From Diploptera punctata (Eukaryota > Arthropoda > Insecta > Blattodea > Blaberidae), in contig JASPKZ010004560.1 of NCBI GenBank assembly GCA_030220185.1, forward strand, positions 794,501-858,500: a DNA stretch of 64,000 nt, read 5' to 3'. Both the position numbers and the translations under genes were made by a program. A model generated the notes under the pieces. The model made no database searches, was not told the origin of the DNA, and worked only from the letters and a program-made list of their open reading frames with translations. This document shows, in pieces, positions 53,187-63,589 of the stretch (position 1 is the stretch's first letter; every line of letters begins with the position of its first letter).

Positions 53187-53987
53187 TACATCGGTGCACT
53201 AAAGCACTGTTGTAAACCTAGTGGTGACCATTGTAATCTTGTAGTATGTTGTTGAGCAGTCTTTGTTGTATAAATATATACATAATATTGAAAGTAAAAA
53301 AATGAAGACATCTTAGAAGAATTACACATGGAATCTTTAGAAAACAAAATTTCTGATTATAAGTCAAGATGGATACAACATGTTCATCGAATGGAAGATC
53401 ACAGAATACCCAAACTAATGTTAAGATATCAACCTGCAGGAAGAAGAAGACCAGGACGTCCACTCAAAAGACTTCAGGATGGTGTTTCTCTTGAGGCCGA
53501 AACAGGTCAACAAATGGCCTAAATTCGTGAATGTACTATGATGATGATGATGATGATGATGAATATTGAAAGTCTTGAAATAGCAACATTTTGTGAAAAC
53601 ATTCACTCTTTCTGAGATTTAGTTAGTAATGCTGCCCTAAAAAGATGTTCAGTAGAATTTGTTTAGAAGGTAGCATTGGGAAGTCCTCGAACATCCACCA
53701 AATTCACCAGATATGAGCCCTTGTGACTATGACTTATTCACAAAGATCAAAGAATCTGTACGAGGCATTTGATTTCAATCAAGAGTTGCTATCCAGAAAG
53801 CTTTAGATCGATTAGATGAAAGAGATATCCAGAAATGGTGCTGCATATGGAGTGCGCCATCTTCCAAGGATTTGGCAACGTACAGCTGACTTGACAGGAG
53901 ATTATGAATGAAGTCAATAATGTTAAAAGTAACCTAATTTTTTTGTGATGTTATGGCAGTGTTGCCTTTACTAATCGAATGCCCTAG
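53187..53987 (+). mobile_element. mariner relic, split by a LINE-C insertion
   Basis: Same family as 4226-4729. The right end GAATGCCCTAG precedes TA (53988-53989). The left end is approximate. After removing the LINE (53295-53561) the sequence is continuous. The transposase remnant includes LEHPPNSPDMSPCDYDLFTK in shifted frames (about 53680-53745), where the last D of the D,D34D triad is visible in CDYDLF. Only the C-terminal third survives. Confidence 0.75.
53295..53561 (+). mobile_element. LINE-C 3' end, 267 bp, with 11-bp target duplication
   Basis: Flanked by AATATTGAAAG at 53284-53294 and 53562-53572; the related mariner copy (4226-4729) has this site once, giving an empty-site proof. 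An open stretch encodes MESLENKISDYKSRWIQHVH, RMEDHRIPKLMLRYQPAGRR, RPGRPLKRLQDGVSLEAETG and QQMA, then stop, and a (GAT)n tail ends it. 5'-truncated. Confidence 0.92.
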
Positions 53988-53994
53988 TAGGCCT

Positions 53995-54205
53995 ACTTGC
54001 CTCTGGTACCGAGGGTCGCGGGTTCAAACCCGGCCGGGGTCGATGGATTTTTTAGGACGGAAAAATCCAAGGAGCAAGTCCTCCGGGAGGGACTTTAAGG
54101 CGTGGGTCCCGAGTCCGAAGATTTTCAGGCTCATAAAAAATCCTTAAGCCTGAATGAAAAGACCTCTAAGCACAATTTACCGAATTTTCCCGTCCTAGTA
54201 CTACT
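53995..54205 (+). mobile_element. SINE-2 copy
   Basis: CTCTGGTACCGAGGGTCGCG and the B-box GGGTTCAAACCCGG lead into GGGGTCGATGGATTTTTTAG, GACGGAAAAATCCAAGG, CCTCCGGGAGGGACTTTAAG, AAGATTTTCAGGCTCAT and GACCTCTAAGCACAATTTACC. The 5' A-box part is partly missing. It defines the family for the interrupted copy at 5800-10030. Confidence 0.75.
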
Positions 54206-54718
54206 TTGGTTTCCTATATGTCAGTATGAGGCGGAACGCTGACCACGGACCACTCAGAAATGACATCTATACGAAAACAAGTGCTAACTAAATTAGTATG
54301 GTTCAAATTCTTCCCTGTAGGGGGAGAGCGCCTAAATCTCTGTAAAGGGAAAACATGGACTTACAACAACATGCCCTACTATGATGAAAGGCGTCTGAAA
54401 CAGTTTGAATAAAAGACGTGTTACAGTAATGATAACGAAGTATGAAGTTTAATTTTTCTCGGTTTTCATTTTAAAATTAAGATGGAGTTCATTTTCTTTT
54501 TTCATCTAACCGTGAATCAGTTAAGAGCTGGCTCAATCTAGATTAGTTACCCACTTTATCTGGCGGATAAATTTGATGAGCTTTCAAATGATGAAAGACA
54601 CATCTTTATAAATCTCATCTGTCGAACTTTCATTCAGGTTTCAGTTGCTTCAATGTCAATTTAATACACTCTTCTATACAAGTTTGTAAGCATTTATTGT
54701 AACATTTTTATTGCACAA
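54206..54718. other. No recognised feature
   Basis: Could include more of SINE-2 at its left edge; otherwise unassigned. Confidence 0.4.
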
Positions 54719-55308
54719 TAGTATATTACGATGCGAGGTTGGGAAGTGGTTTTTACAGAACCGAGGAAAAATGTTTAAAAACCGAGCGAGGTTTTTAATT
54801 TCCTAGATTGTGTAAAACACTTCACAAACGTGCGTTGTACATTATTTTTTTGCGCGATGGTGTTTTCAAAATAATAAATAATAGTAAAATAATAACATCT
54901 TCGTTGGAAATATTTGCGTTCGTTATAAACAACCGACTAACGTTAACAGTGGGGGCAATGTTCATTAATTGAAACAACAGGAGGCCTTGAGAACAATTAT
55001 TGATAACATGGTCGCAAGTACGCATGTAGTGATTTATATTGTTTCAAATAAAGTTCAGGTCATTTAAAATGCAGTGATTTGTTTCGTATAATGTATATTA
55101 ACACTACCTTTTGGATACTTTTTGTATATGCATTGTATGTAGTATACATAGAGGGCAGTGATTTTACTTCCCGCATGTGGGTATACGTAAATGCAATATT
55201 ACAGTATAGATATTTAGGTTGACGACCCTGGAGTGTAGGAAGTTAAACTTTCAATCATGGTCGCCATTGCTGTAAGTACGACAAAACGCACTATCGCGCA
55301 AAAAAATA
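54719..55308 (+). mobile_element. Long-hairpin interspersed element, copy 3
   Basis: Same order as 18389-18999: TAGTATATTACGATGCGAGG, the foldback pair around ACCGAGGAAAAATG, TTTTTTTGCGCGATGGTG, AGGAGGCCTTGAGAACAATT, GAGGGCAGTGATTTTACTTC and a CACTATCGCGCAAAAAAATA end. Confidence 0.8.
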
Positions 55309-55556
55309 TATAACTAGTAGTTACGATCACAAAAATATTATTTATTGTAATAAATGATGTAAAAGGGTTTGAAAAAGTATTATCTAACACATTATTTTTA
55401 ATTATTTCTATTAATGCCTTATGTTTCTGTTTTGTACAGTTATTTTGTTAACGGCCCCATTCTTTTGTCTTGTAAATTTAAAATGTACTACGTATGTATA
55501 TGAATGCACCCTGATCACAAGACTTTGTTCTCATTCTGGGGTGGCTAGATTAAATT

Positions 55557-56165
55557 ATAGTATATTGCGTTACGAGTGTGGTAAACACTTGATACGGCAC
55601 TTTCGCCGAGTTTTTTTTTTTAATTTCCGACATTCCGTTAGATCTTTACCACATGAGTGTTGCAACTATTTTTTGCACTATGTGTATTTATTTGAGTAAT
55701 TAAGATACTAACTAAAATATTAATAAATTTAGTTGAAGATAAATGTTAGATTTCAGAAGGTAATTCTACTATATGTGTTGCTATGGAGAAATAACAAGTA
55801 TTGTTGGTCATGTCGCCATCTTATATTTTTGTTAAAATTGTAAAACCAATTTCATTTGGGATTTATTTCTGATTATGGAGAAAGTTATAGACGATGTGTG
55901 CAGTGATTATGAATTAGAAGAGGCATGGAAAGCTGGATGTGATGAATTAATACCGAAATTAATATAAATTGCAGCACCACTATCAATATTTCAAAATAAA
56001 TATTTTTACTTACCGCAGTAGTGTTTTTCGTCACTTTTAAGGTATTGAGATTTACTTTGTTTTCATAGCAACCAAGATTGTATGCGGGAATATCAAATTA
56101 CGTTGCACATCAACAATAACGGTAAGTATACAATATTAGTTACATAGTGCAAAAAGTCAATAACT
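55557..56165 (+). mobile_element. Diverged relative of the long-hairpin element
   Basis: Begins TAGTATATTGCGTTACGAG and soon forms its own foldback: GTTACGAGTGTGGTAAA against TTTACCACATGAGTGTTGCA. The block ACTATTTTTTGCACTATGTG (about 55668) is inverted at 56143-56158 (ACATAGTGCAAAAAGT). So the layout equals the 18389 family although much of the sequence differs. A small open frame (55876-55965, MEKVIDDVCSDYELEEAWKA...) lies inside; function unknown. Confidence 0.55.
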
Positions 56166-56219
56166 ATCTTAGATAAATAATATGGTCTGAATAACTGTAT
56201 TTTAAAAGAAACTTTCTTA

Positions 56220-56297
56220 AATATATATACAGAGTGAGCCAAAAGTCACTACTTCTACTCTACCAAGTAACAGGTAGTGAATTTTGGTCTACCCGGT

Positions 56298-56302
<5 letters not shown>
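56220..56302. other. Possible transposon terminus
   Basis: TACAGAGTGAGCCAAAAGTC resembles the start of DUF4817-type elements (compare 10083). No transposase follows. Confidence 0.3.
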
Positions 56303-56359
<57 letters not shown>

Positions 56360-56360
56360 T
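56303..56360. repeat. (TA)n microsatellite then poly-T
   Basis: About 24 TA units followed by ten T. Confidence 0.95.
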
Positions 56361-56705
56361 CTGTCGCTGTGGTCTCGAGGTAAAGTGCTGCCTTATCACG
56401 CAGCAGGCCCGGGTTCGATTCCCGGTCGGGGCAAGCTCCTGGGTGAGTTTTTTTCGGGGTTTTTCCTCACCTGTAAGACAAATGTCAGGAAGCTTAGAGC
56501 CCAACGGTTCCCAAAGATTATCCGGCCATCATCATCATCACCCTTATCATTATCATCATCAACCTTCATCTGTGTGGAAAGCAACGGGAAGCTACCACAC
56601 CTATAATTCCCTAGTAAACCTACAAACCATAACATGGAAGTGGTATGATTGCAGTGAAAGATCTGCCCTCGGGCAGAATTACTATGGATGTCATGGATAT
56701 ATACA
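56361..56705 (+). mobile_element. SINE-1 copy
   Basis: TGTCGCTGTGGTCTCGAGG, B-box GGGTTCGATTCCCGG, GCAAGCTCCTGGGTGAG, CCTCACCTGTAAGACAAATG, GGAAAGCAACGGGAAGC and an ACTATGGATG tail. Confidence 0.9.
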
Positions 56706-57270
56706 TAGTCACATTTGTTCCATGTGACCATTAACACGACCACAATTATTATTTATTTTTTTGAAACCGAACTAGACATATAAGAATTAATTAAATGCAA
56801 TAAGACCAAGTTCGTTAACCAGCTAAATCCCAAAATTAGGAGTGGGAGTTTACCTGAAGCAAACATTTAAAAATCGCTTTAGCGGCAGCAATATTCTATT
56901 TTTCACAACGAAACTTTGTATATACTACTGAAATAAAACGAGGAAGTATTCTTAAATATCAATTAATTCCGACCATTAGATAGTGGGAGGGGTGATTTTA
57001 CGCCTGTAGTCCAATTACATTAGTCACTTTTCAAACAGAATAGCCAATATTTTGCTTATATTGCGCCAGATTATCCAATCAATAGAAACCTAATTTGGTG
57101 TGCACTATGTTGCCGAGTTTCTCACTCACTTAACAACATAAAATGAGTATAGGTGGCTTCGAATAGCGTGGAGTTTTACCTGTTACCCAAAACTAAAAAT
57201 CCGTCTAGCGACTACCATGTTTTTTTTTTTTGCAATGTAACCTAACATATGCGATTGAATTACCTTATTC
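56706..57270. other. No recognised feature
   Basis: Unassigned AT-rich sequence. Confidence 0.4.
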
Positions 57271-57274
57271 TTCT

Positions 57275-57835
57275 TCTTCTTCTTCACTTCACGGGTTAGG
57301 CAAATTGCCTGTTCTGCCTCACAGTTGTTCTGTCCATCTTTTCACTGGCCTTCCTACATTCCTTGAACTTCTTAGCATTTAGTTAAATGCTGTTTTTGGT
57401 AATCTTGTTTATGTTCATTCTTTCTACGTGTTTACACCATTTTTCTCTATATTCTTTGATTTTATCATTTAATGGATATATATTTAACTCCGTCCTTATA
57501 TCTTCATTCTTTATCCGATCCATTCTTGTGTAGTCTTTTGTTCTTCTAAGGAAGTTCATTTCTACGCTTTGTATTCTACAACCCAAATAATTAAAATTTG
57601 TTACTTGTTCCAGAGGTTTGTTTTCTATTATGATTTTTGATGTTATATGTTGTTCGCTTCCACAAAAAATATCATTGTTTTCTTTTTTTCCTTTGATATT
57701 TTAAAATTATATTCTTGGCATAACTGATTTAATTGATGTAAAGAGTACTGCAAATTATTTTCATTTTCTTGAATAATAACCACATCGTCAGCATACATTA
57801 AAACATTTAATATTTAAAATTTTTTAATTTAATTA
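57275..57835 (-). mobile_element. LINE-D copy, 3' half
   Basis: Minus strand, open over 57383-57586: CRIQSVEMNFLRRTKDYTRM, DRIKNEDIRTELNIYPLNDK and REKWCKHVERMNINKITK. Upstream, broken frames give a VTNFNYLGC-type region, then the LMYADDVVIIQENEN-type region (57740-57800), i.e. the RT active site. Tail: (GAA)n seen as (CTT)n at 57269-57285. Confidence 0.8.
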
Positions 57836-57846
57836 TTTTACACTAA

Positions 57847-58146
57847 CACGCCGTAGCGTAGTGGTTAAGGCACTGAGCTACAAGCCGGAGGGCCGAGGGT
57901 TCAAGTCCCGTTGGGGTCAGGATTTTTAAACTGACCCAAACCCTCTGGCGGCACTATGGCCCTGGGGTCGACTCAGCCTCTAACGGAAATGAGTACCAGA
58001 CGCTTGTTCTTAGGGTAAAGGCGGCCGTCACGCAGGGCTGACAACCCGGCTGACATAAAGTGCCGATTATCTACAAAAAGTGGGAGCCTTAACCTCCTAC
58101 TACCCCAAGGGCCTCCGGGCCTGTTGTGGGATCACTTTAGACTTTA
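57847..58146 (+). mobile_element. SINE-3 reference copy
   Basis: A box TAGCGTAGTGGTTAAGG (57854-57870) and B box GGGTTCAAGTCCC (57897-57909) at tRNA-like spacing. The body includes CCCTGGGGTCGACTCAGCC, GGCGGCCGTCACGCAGGGC, AAAGTGCCGATTATC and GGGAGCCTTAACCTCCTAC. The 3' end is near CACTTTAGACTTTAGACC. Confidence 0.85.
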
Positions 58147-58149
58147 GAC

Positions 58150-58700
58150 CTCTCTAGCACTATCGAACTCGTAGGTTCATGGCCGCGCGGACATAAGCTC
58201 TCCATATATCCCTATTCCGAGCTAATGTTTTACAATAATCCCTTCTAAAATCTACTTCCCTCGTACCATGGTTAATACTATTCTTCCACCTCAGTTTTGG
58301 TCTATCAACTGGGCGTGTTCCTCTGGTTTTCCTACAAGAATCTTCCATGTTCCTCTTTCTTGGCACATGTCTTCTGCCTATCGCAGTCTACGAGACAGAA
58401 CTGTTCTTATTATATCTGGCTTCCTAAAAAGATCATGTAGTTCATTGTTATTTTGTCTTCTCCATTCTCCTGACTGTTCGTATCTCTTTGGTCCAATAAT
58501 TTTTCTAAGAACTCTATTCTCAAATACTCGTAATATTTTCTCTCCCTTAAAGTAAGAGTCCATGTTTCGCATCCATATAATATAACTGGGAGAATAACAG
58601 TTTTTTACATTTTCAGTTGTTTTTGAGAGAAGTTGGGACGACGAGAGTCCCTGTAAAATTTCGTAAACCATAAATTTCGATTTGTTCAGCAATTCGCTTA
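58150..58700 (-). mobile_element. LINE-E copy, 3' part
   Basis: Minus strand. Open pieces are 58378-58692 (IWMRNMDSYFKGEKILRVFE, NRVLRKIIGPKRYEQSGEWR, NELHDLFRKPDIIRTVLSRR) and 58160-58366 (PRKRNMEDSCRKTRGTRPVD, RPKLRWKNSINHGTREVDFR, WRAYVRAAMNLRVR). This gives the canonical C-terminus of the family. A frameshift lies between the pieces. Confidence 0.88.
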
Positions 58701-59230
58701 GCTTACAGAATTTTTGCGTGACGGAGCTTTTAATTTAACGAGGCATATTTTGATAAAAAGTCTTTCAATTCCAGTATAAAAACATACATTATATTTACAT
58801 ATAAATGTTTTGTTAGAATCTTTCTGTTGAATATTGTGATCTTGTTCAAGTTTAGTCAAGGCGTGTCATTGTGAAAATTGTCTACAGCTTGCGTCATGTA
58901 TTTAAAAACGTCAAAGTATCTTTCATCTTTTCAATTTTGCTTCGAGGAGAACTTAGAAACGATATCGCCCCCGCAGTTTCGCTCTTCTTCTTTCTTCTCG
59001 TGAAATTAAAGTAAAGCGCTTACACTACATACACAGTGGAACACTATTCCAAACTAACTGGCACTATCAAAACGTTATGTCCTGACCACGTGAACATAAG
59101 CCCTCCATAAATCTCCATTCGTTCATTTTGAGAATTTTCCTCATCATTGAGGGTTTTTTCCAATCAATCTTATTTATTAACATGAGTTTTAAAAAAATAC
59201 ATAAATGACTACCGATTTATAGTCTATCAG
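58701..59230 (-). other. Mostly unassigned, with a LINE-E 3' scrap at 59060-59130
   Basis: CTGGCACTATCAAAACG, CATAAGCCCTCCATAAATC parallels the LINE-E 3' end. The rest shows no recognisable feature. Confidence 0.4.
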
Positions 59231-59234
59231 TTTG

Positions 59235-59962
59235 TAACAAACATTCACAGATTTCCCTTAATTAAAGTTTTCCATCGTTCTCTGTCCTCTGTGTCTTCAT
59301 TCGTTACACCAAATTCCCTCATTGAATTCTGAATGTTATTCTTCCAGGGTCCACCGCTATAGTCCCGAGGTAGCGTGCTGCCTTGTCACGCAGCGGGCCC
59401 GGATTCGATTCCTGGTCGGGCAGGCTCCTGGGTGAGGTTTTTTCGGGGTTTTTCCTCACCTATAAGACAAATGTCAGGAAGCTTAGGGCCCAGCGGTCCC
59501 CGAAAATCATCAGGCCATCATCATCATCCTTATCATTTTCATCTTCATCTTCATCCTTCACCGGTGTGGAAAGCAACGGGAAGCGACCACACCTACAATT
59601 CCCTAGTAAAGCTGCAAAGCATAGCATGAAAATGCTATGATTGCAGTGAATGACCTGCCCTCGGGCGGAATTACTATGGATGGATGGATTCTTCCTGGTT
59701 GTTCTTGGTCTTCCTTTTCTTCTCCTTCTTTCAATTTTTCATGCATAACGCCTTTGGTAGTCTTCCATCCTGCATTCTTCTTACGTGTCCATACCATTTT
59801 AGTTTTCTTTGTTCAATCTCATCCATTATACTTCTTTCTGCATTAATCCATGTTCTGATTTCTGTATTCCTAATTCTTTCCAGTCGAGGTTTTCTGTTAC
59901 CTCTTCTCCAAAAATCCATTTCAACTGCAGTTCTGTTTGAATCTCTATCCCGAGCTATTTTT
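59235..59962 (-). mobile_element. LINE-F 3' end, split by SINE-1
   Basis: Minus strand: DSNRTAVEMDFWRRGNRKPR, LERIRNTEIRTWINAERSIM, DEIEQRKLKWYGHVRRMQDG, RLPKALCMKN, then KEKKRKTKNNQEE. Beyond the SINE it continues PWKNNIQNSMREFGVTNEDT, EDRERWKTLIKGNL and a stop near 59252. The open piece 59731-59997 is well preserved at its start. Confidence 0.82.
59349..59687 (+). mobile_element. SINE-1 copy inside LINE-F, with target duplication
   Basis: Flanked by ATTCTTCCAGG (59338-59348) and ATTCTTCCTGG (59688-59698), 10 of 11 identical. Head CCACCGCTATAGTCCCGAGG, B-box CGGATTCGATTCC, (ATGG)n tail. The LINE-F protein reads through when the SINE is removed. Confidence 0.92.
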
Positions 59963-59964
59963 TT

Positions 59965-60835
59965 TACAGTATCCCCTGTATAATCTACATCCCTCAAATC
60001 ACAGTTAATATTATTCTCCGCACCTCATTCTTGGCCTACCTACTGGGGGCATTACTTCCGGTTTTTCTAAAAGGAAAAATTATGAGTTTCCAAGCCCTTC
60101 TTTCCTTCACAGTTAGTGCCAGAAATGTCCTGCTTATAGTAGTCTACGATACTCAATTATTCTTATTACATCTAGCTTTCATGTAGATCATGTAATTAAC
60201 TATTATGTAGTCTTCTCCATTCCCCTGTCTGTTCATCTCTTAAGTACAGAAATGTTCCTCAGAACTTTATTCTCATATACTCGTAAAATTTTCTTCCTCC
60301 TTAAATTAAGAGTCATTGTTTCGCATCCACGTAATATAACTGGCAGAATAACAGTTTTATATATTTTCAGTTTAATGTCTTTAAAGACAAATCGGGACAA
60401 TTTGCTTAATAGCATACATTTTCAGAATTGAGCCTATGCGCACCTCATTTCTCTATTTAATTATTGTTCCTAGATAATTGAATTCATCATTTTTTTCAAA
60501 AATTCCCTTATTTGTCATTAACTGTCCATTATATTATATAATGCATTTCTAGTGTGAACATATATTTAGTTTTATTGATGTTATTCAACAGTGTGTGCGT
60601 GTTGGCCCTTCGTATCTCCCACTATCTCCCAATAATAGTACATCATTAGCGTGTAACAACTTATTAATATCATTGAGTTATATGTATTCTTCATCATCTA
60701 AAGATTTGGTGGCATGTTTTAGTACAAAGTTGAATAGTAAAAGAGATAGTGCATCTCTTTTCTTTAATCCATTGTGAATTTCGAAACTATCATAAAGTTG
60801 TTTACCTACACGTTTTTTTCATTACACAGAGGTTA
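59965..60835 (-). mobile_element. LINE-E copy including the RT active-site region
   Basis: The minus strand starts at about 60835 with QLYDSFEIHNGLKKRDAL, LLFNFVLKHATKSLDDEEYI and LLHANDVLLLGD (the YADD box, mutated to HAND). Broken frames with NKTKYMF follow. Then 60233-60415 (LLSKLSRFVFKDIKLKIYKT, VILPVILRGCETMTLNLRR, KKILRVYENKVLRNISVLKR) and the inverse of the usual 3' part down to 59965. Inactive. Confidence 0.8.
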
Positions 60836-61037
60836 GACTTATGACTGTCTTTTGTTTTGGTTTCACACAAAAACAGTTGAATAATATGTACTGTCTGCTT
60901 TGCAATCTTATATTATATTTCATAAAAATACTGATTCCGATGATAAGTAATCAGGTGATAATGTGTATAGTATTTTATAGTGAAGTGATAAGTGATGGTT
61001 CTGCGAACTCATACACGAAGCAATAACAATTTTTTTC
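60836..61037. other. No recognised feature
   Basis: AT-rich sequence leading into a polypyrimidine tract. Confidence 0.35.
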
Positions 61038-61039
61038 AG

Positions 61040-61117
61040 GGACGGCGTACGTGATCAAATCTGCGAATACCACAAATATATCGTTCGCAAGAATCATGAC
61101 CACGTTAAAGTCTTCGG
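61040..61117 (+). CDS. Candidate 78-bp host exon (unknown protein)
   Basis: A polypyrimidine tract and AG (AATTTTTTTCAG, AG at 61038-61039) precede, and GT (61118-61119, CGG|GTAAAA) follows. With one leading and two trailing split-codon bases, the frame reads DGVRDQICEYHKYIVRKNHD then HVKVF. Third codon positions are rich in C and T, unlike the AT-rich surroundings, suggesting selection as coding sequence. I do not recognise the protein. Another plus frame and the minus strand are also open over this short length, so the call is tentative. Confidence 0.35.
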
Positions 61118-61369
61118 GTAAAAATAGTATAAAGGTCTGTAAAAAGAGTATCACAATAATCAATATGTGGCGTAGCAAGTGTTTTTATTAATATTTTTCT
61201 TAGAATGAATGGTAAACAATTCCTTATTTGGGTTAATAATATTATTTCCTATTGCATTTAATTACTCTCTTCAATTTGATATTAATGGAAAAATAATTTT
61301 TTTACATACCGGTACTGAAATCATTAACCAACTTTACATACACATCATTTTTACAACTTTAAATCTGAT

Positions 61370-61394
61370 ATATAAAAATGAATGTTTGTTTGTT
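61370..61394 (+). mobile_element. Helitron-like 5' tip
   Basis: TCTGATATATAAAAATGAAT then GTTTG matches the first 25 bp of the element at 52220; the similarity ends at the direct repeat starting at about 61395. Confidence 0.5.
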
Positions 61395-61760
61395 TTGTGG
61401 TTTATTGAGATAGAACGAACCACGCTCTGCCAAACCATTTGTGGCGTAGAGAGTGAATCACCTTCACCGCTACTGCTACCTTCCGGGATCGTTGGGTTAT
61501 GGTAATGCTGTATTTTAGTAAAGTGTTCTAGATATCTAATGAAGTTATTTACAAGTAAACAGCCTGTCTCGGGCCCATAGAAGGCGGCCAACCATTCATC
61601 TTTCTTTCCTAATTGAACATGCATATAAACATAAATACTGACTATAAATTGCATGGATTGAACTAACTTCGTTATAGGATAGAGAATGATAATAACTCTT
61701 AAATAATAACAAGGGGCGTAACATAAAAGATAAGCTTTTAATAAGAAAATAAGTGTGGAT
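61395..61760 (-). repeat. Direct repeat L, right-hand partner at 63590-64000
   Basis: Nearly identical over about 340 bp to 63650-64000 (shared CACCGCTACTGCTACCTTCC, GGGCCCATAGAAGGCGGCC, ATTGAACATGCATATAAAC). The minus strand has an open frame KKDEWLAAFYGPETGCLLV with IPEGSSSGEG. With a gag-like fragment between the two copies, these may be long terminal repeats or a segmental duplication. Unresolved. Confidence 0.65.
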
Positions 61761-63060
61761 TATATAAAAGACAAATAATAAGTACATAACAGAAATAGAT
61801 CTTTGATCACTCGTTCAGACACAAATGGTAACCAAAATATAATAGAACAATAACGTACCATTTAAACTATCACACGCATACATGTCTAAGTCCTATTGGA
61901 AATCCTTCTTCCATGTTTGCTTAGACGAAATCAAATCTAACCGTTCCTCGGTTACAATCCACTTGCTCATCTTCTCAATCACCATGTTATCCTCGCCAGT
62001 TCATGGTGCACTTGAGTTGGATTCACACACTGAATCCCCTTCTAAAGAACCAAACGCCACTTAGTGAGCCGATCGAATGATGAAGTCCGTTGAGATAACC
62101 GAGCATATATCAGGTTCGCGAGTGGAAGGGATGTGCGCAGTAGAGATGCGCGAGGGATAGGGTGAAAAGGGAAGGGGTAACTATACGGAACACAGGAACA
62201 TTGGCAGGCTTCACAAATGTTCTTCAGTAGGGAGGAGCACACAGATGTATAACTGAACCGAAAAAAAAAGGCACTTTCGGTTCAATAGCTCTCCCTACAC
62301 CCTCCGGGTAAAAGAAAAGAGTCCATAGGCTTCAAAGTCATGTCCAGAGAAGCAATCCCACGTTGGGAGGGGAACATAAACACTATCGGATTCCAGCGGT
62401 AACTTCAAAGCAAATCTTCCATCGTCCCCAATATCACGATCACCACACCCGCTTTCATGTAGACTATTCCAGCGCTGAAAATATACTCCAATTTACTTCA
62501 GCCGCCATAGCACAACATTGCGGTGTTCCAGGTGAAGACTCGGGTGACGATAATCATCGGATTGCCGGATCGCAATCCCTTCCACCGCTGTCCAAGAATC
62601 CGTAGTTCCAAAAACCACTATGCTGGTCAGCTGGGCACTCGGGGGTCGGCCGGATCCTCCAAGCGCTCGACTGCCGAACACTCCAGGCTTACAAACGGTC
62701 GAACTGCCAATGTTAGGGAAAGGTTAACTGAAACAAAGAACAGGCAAAAGCACGAAAGCAGAACCATAGATATACCAATTCAACATGTGTCATAATACAA
62801 AATATCTAGCTTGACATACAGCTCTTTATTCTACAAACATGCTAGTGTTTTACTCCACAGTATTTAATTAAATCAACATGTTGTATTATAATGTGGTCAT
62901 GGACGCCGACTAACTTCTATTCACCTTTTTTTAGAATTTAGTTTGCGTCTCATTAGCAAGACCTGACCTACATCTAAATAAACTCATTCTGGTAACTCTG
63001 ACAATGAAAAAAATGGTACAATCAGCTCAAATATTCATATTTAACATTAGTATACTTCAA
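61761..63060 (-). other. Region between direct repeats, unclassified
   Basis: GC-richer in 62040-62720. The minus strand contains a short open piece reading TGEDNMVIEKMSKWIVTEER and LDLISSKQTWKKDF (about 61900-62010) with a stop just upstream, and a CCCAACGTGGG block near 62360 like a tRNA-Lys-type primer-binding site. No pol motifs seen. Confidence 0.35.
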
Positions 63061-63071
63061 TATCCCAAACA

Positions 63072-63076
<5 letters not shown>

Positions 63077-63117
<41 letters not shown>
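63077..63117. repeat. (TA)n microsatellite
   Basis: About 20 TA units. Confidence 0.95.
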
Positions 63118-63119
<2 letters not shown>

Positions 63120-63120
<1 letters not shown>

Positions 63121-63335
63121 AAACCACGTAGACTAAGATCGACACTCTCTAGAAAGATGCCCATACCGCTGACATGAGTTGCGTTATCTACAATGAACTT
63201 ACGCTTTATTAATATCTGTTCAGGCTGGGAGAGAGAATTCATATGATCTTTAAGCCGCTGACGTAATATGTTTACATCACCTTCAACTTCTATACCTAGC
63301 AGGCTTAATTCACGAACAAGCTTGTCTTTGGATAT
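63120..63335 (-). pseudogene. Gag-like N-terminal fragment of an LTR-type element
   Basis: The minus strand reads SKDKLVRELSLLGIEVEGDV, NILRQRLKDHMNSLSQPEQI, LIKRKFIVDNATHVSGMGIF and LESVDLSLRGL. The KDxLVxEL-x-GI-x-x-x-G-x-V-x-x-LRxRL pattern is that of the N-terminus of arthropod retrotransposon gag-like proteins (from memory of the family). It ends in the (TA)n tract. No zinc knuckle or pol follows in the window. Confidence 0.5.
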
Positions 63336-63589
63336 ATTATATCTACCCAGCTAGGCATGTTTACTAAGTATAATAGACACAAGATGTAAACAACTATAGG
63401 CAAACGTAGTATTACATGCATAGATCAGTCTCTGTTCTGGTATAAAGAAAGATGAGTTGATGTTTACGTAACATAAAACAAACACGTAAACTAATGCTTA
63501 ATAACTTCAACTTAAATACAGCATATCTTACAATATAAAAAAAACACAGGGCAAACGCCTTGCTACCCAAAAAACCCAACCCTTAACCA

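Noticed and set aside
53988..53989. Target duplication for the left end of the second mariner
   Set aside because: The right TA is clear, but the left end is too diverged to fix a matching TA.
56277..56727. Open frames of 109-147 residues
   Set aside because: They translate a (TA)n tract and SINE-1; similar frames appear in the other SINE-1 copies.
57854..57925. Functional tRNA gene
   Set aside because: A and B boxes are present, but the acceptor stem does not pair and a SINE body follows; the same holds for the SINE-1, SINE-2 and 49448 heads.
62042..62800. Minus- and plus-strand open frames of 62-90 residues in the GC-richer block
   Set aside because: They overlap in several frames, show no known motifs, and are expected by chance at higher GC.
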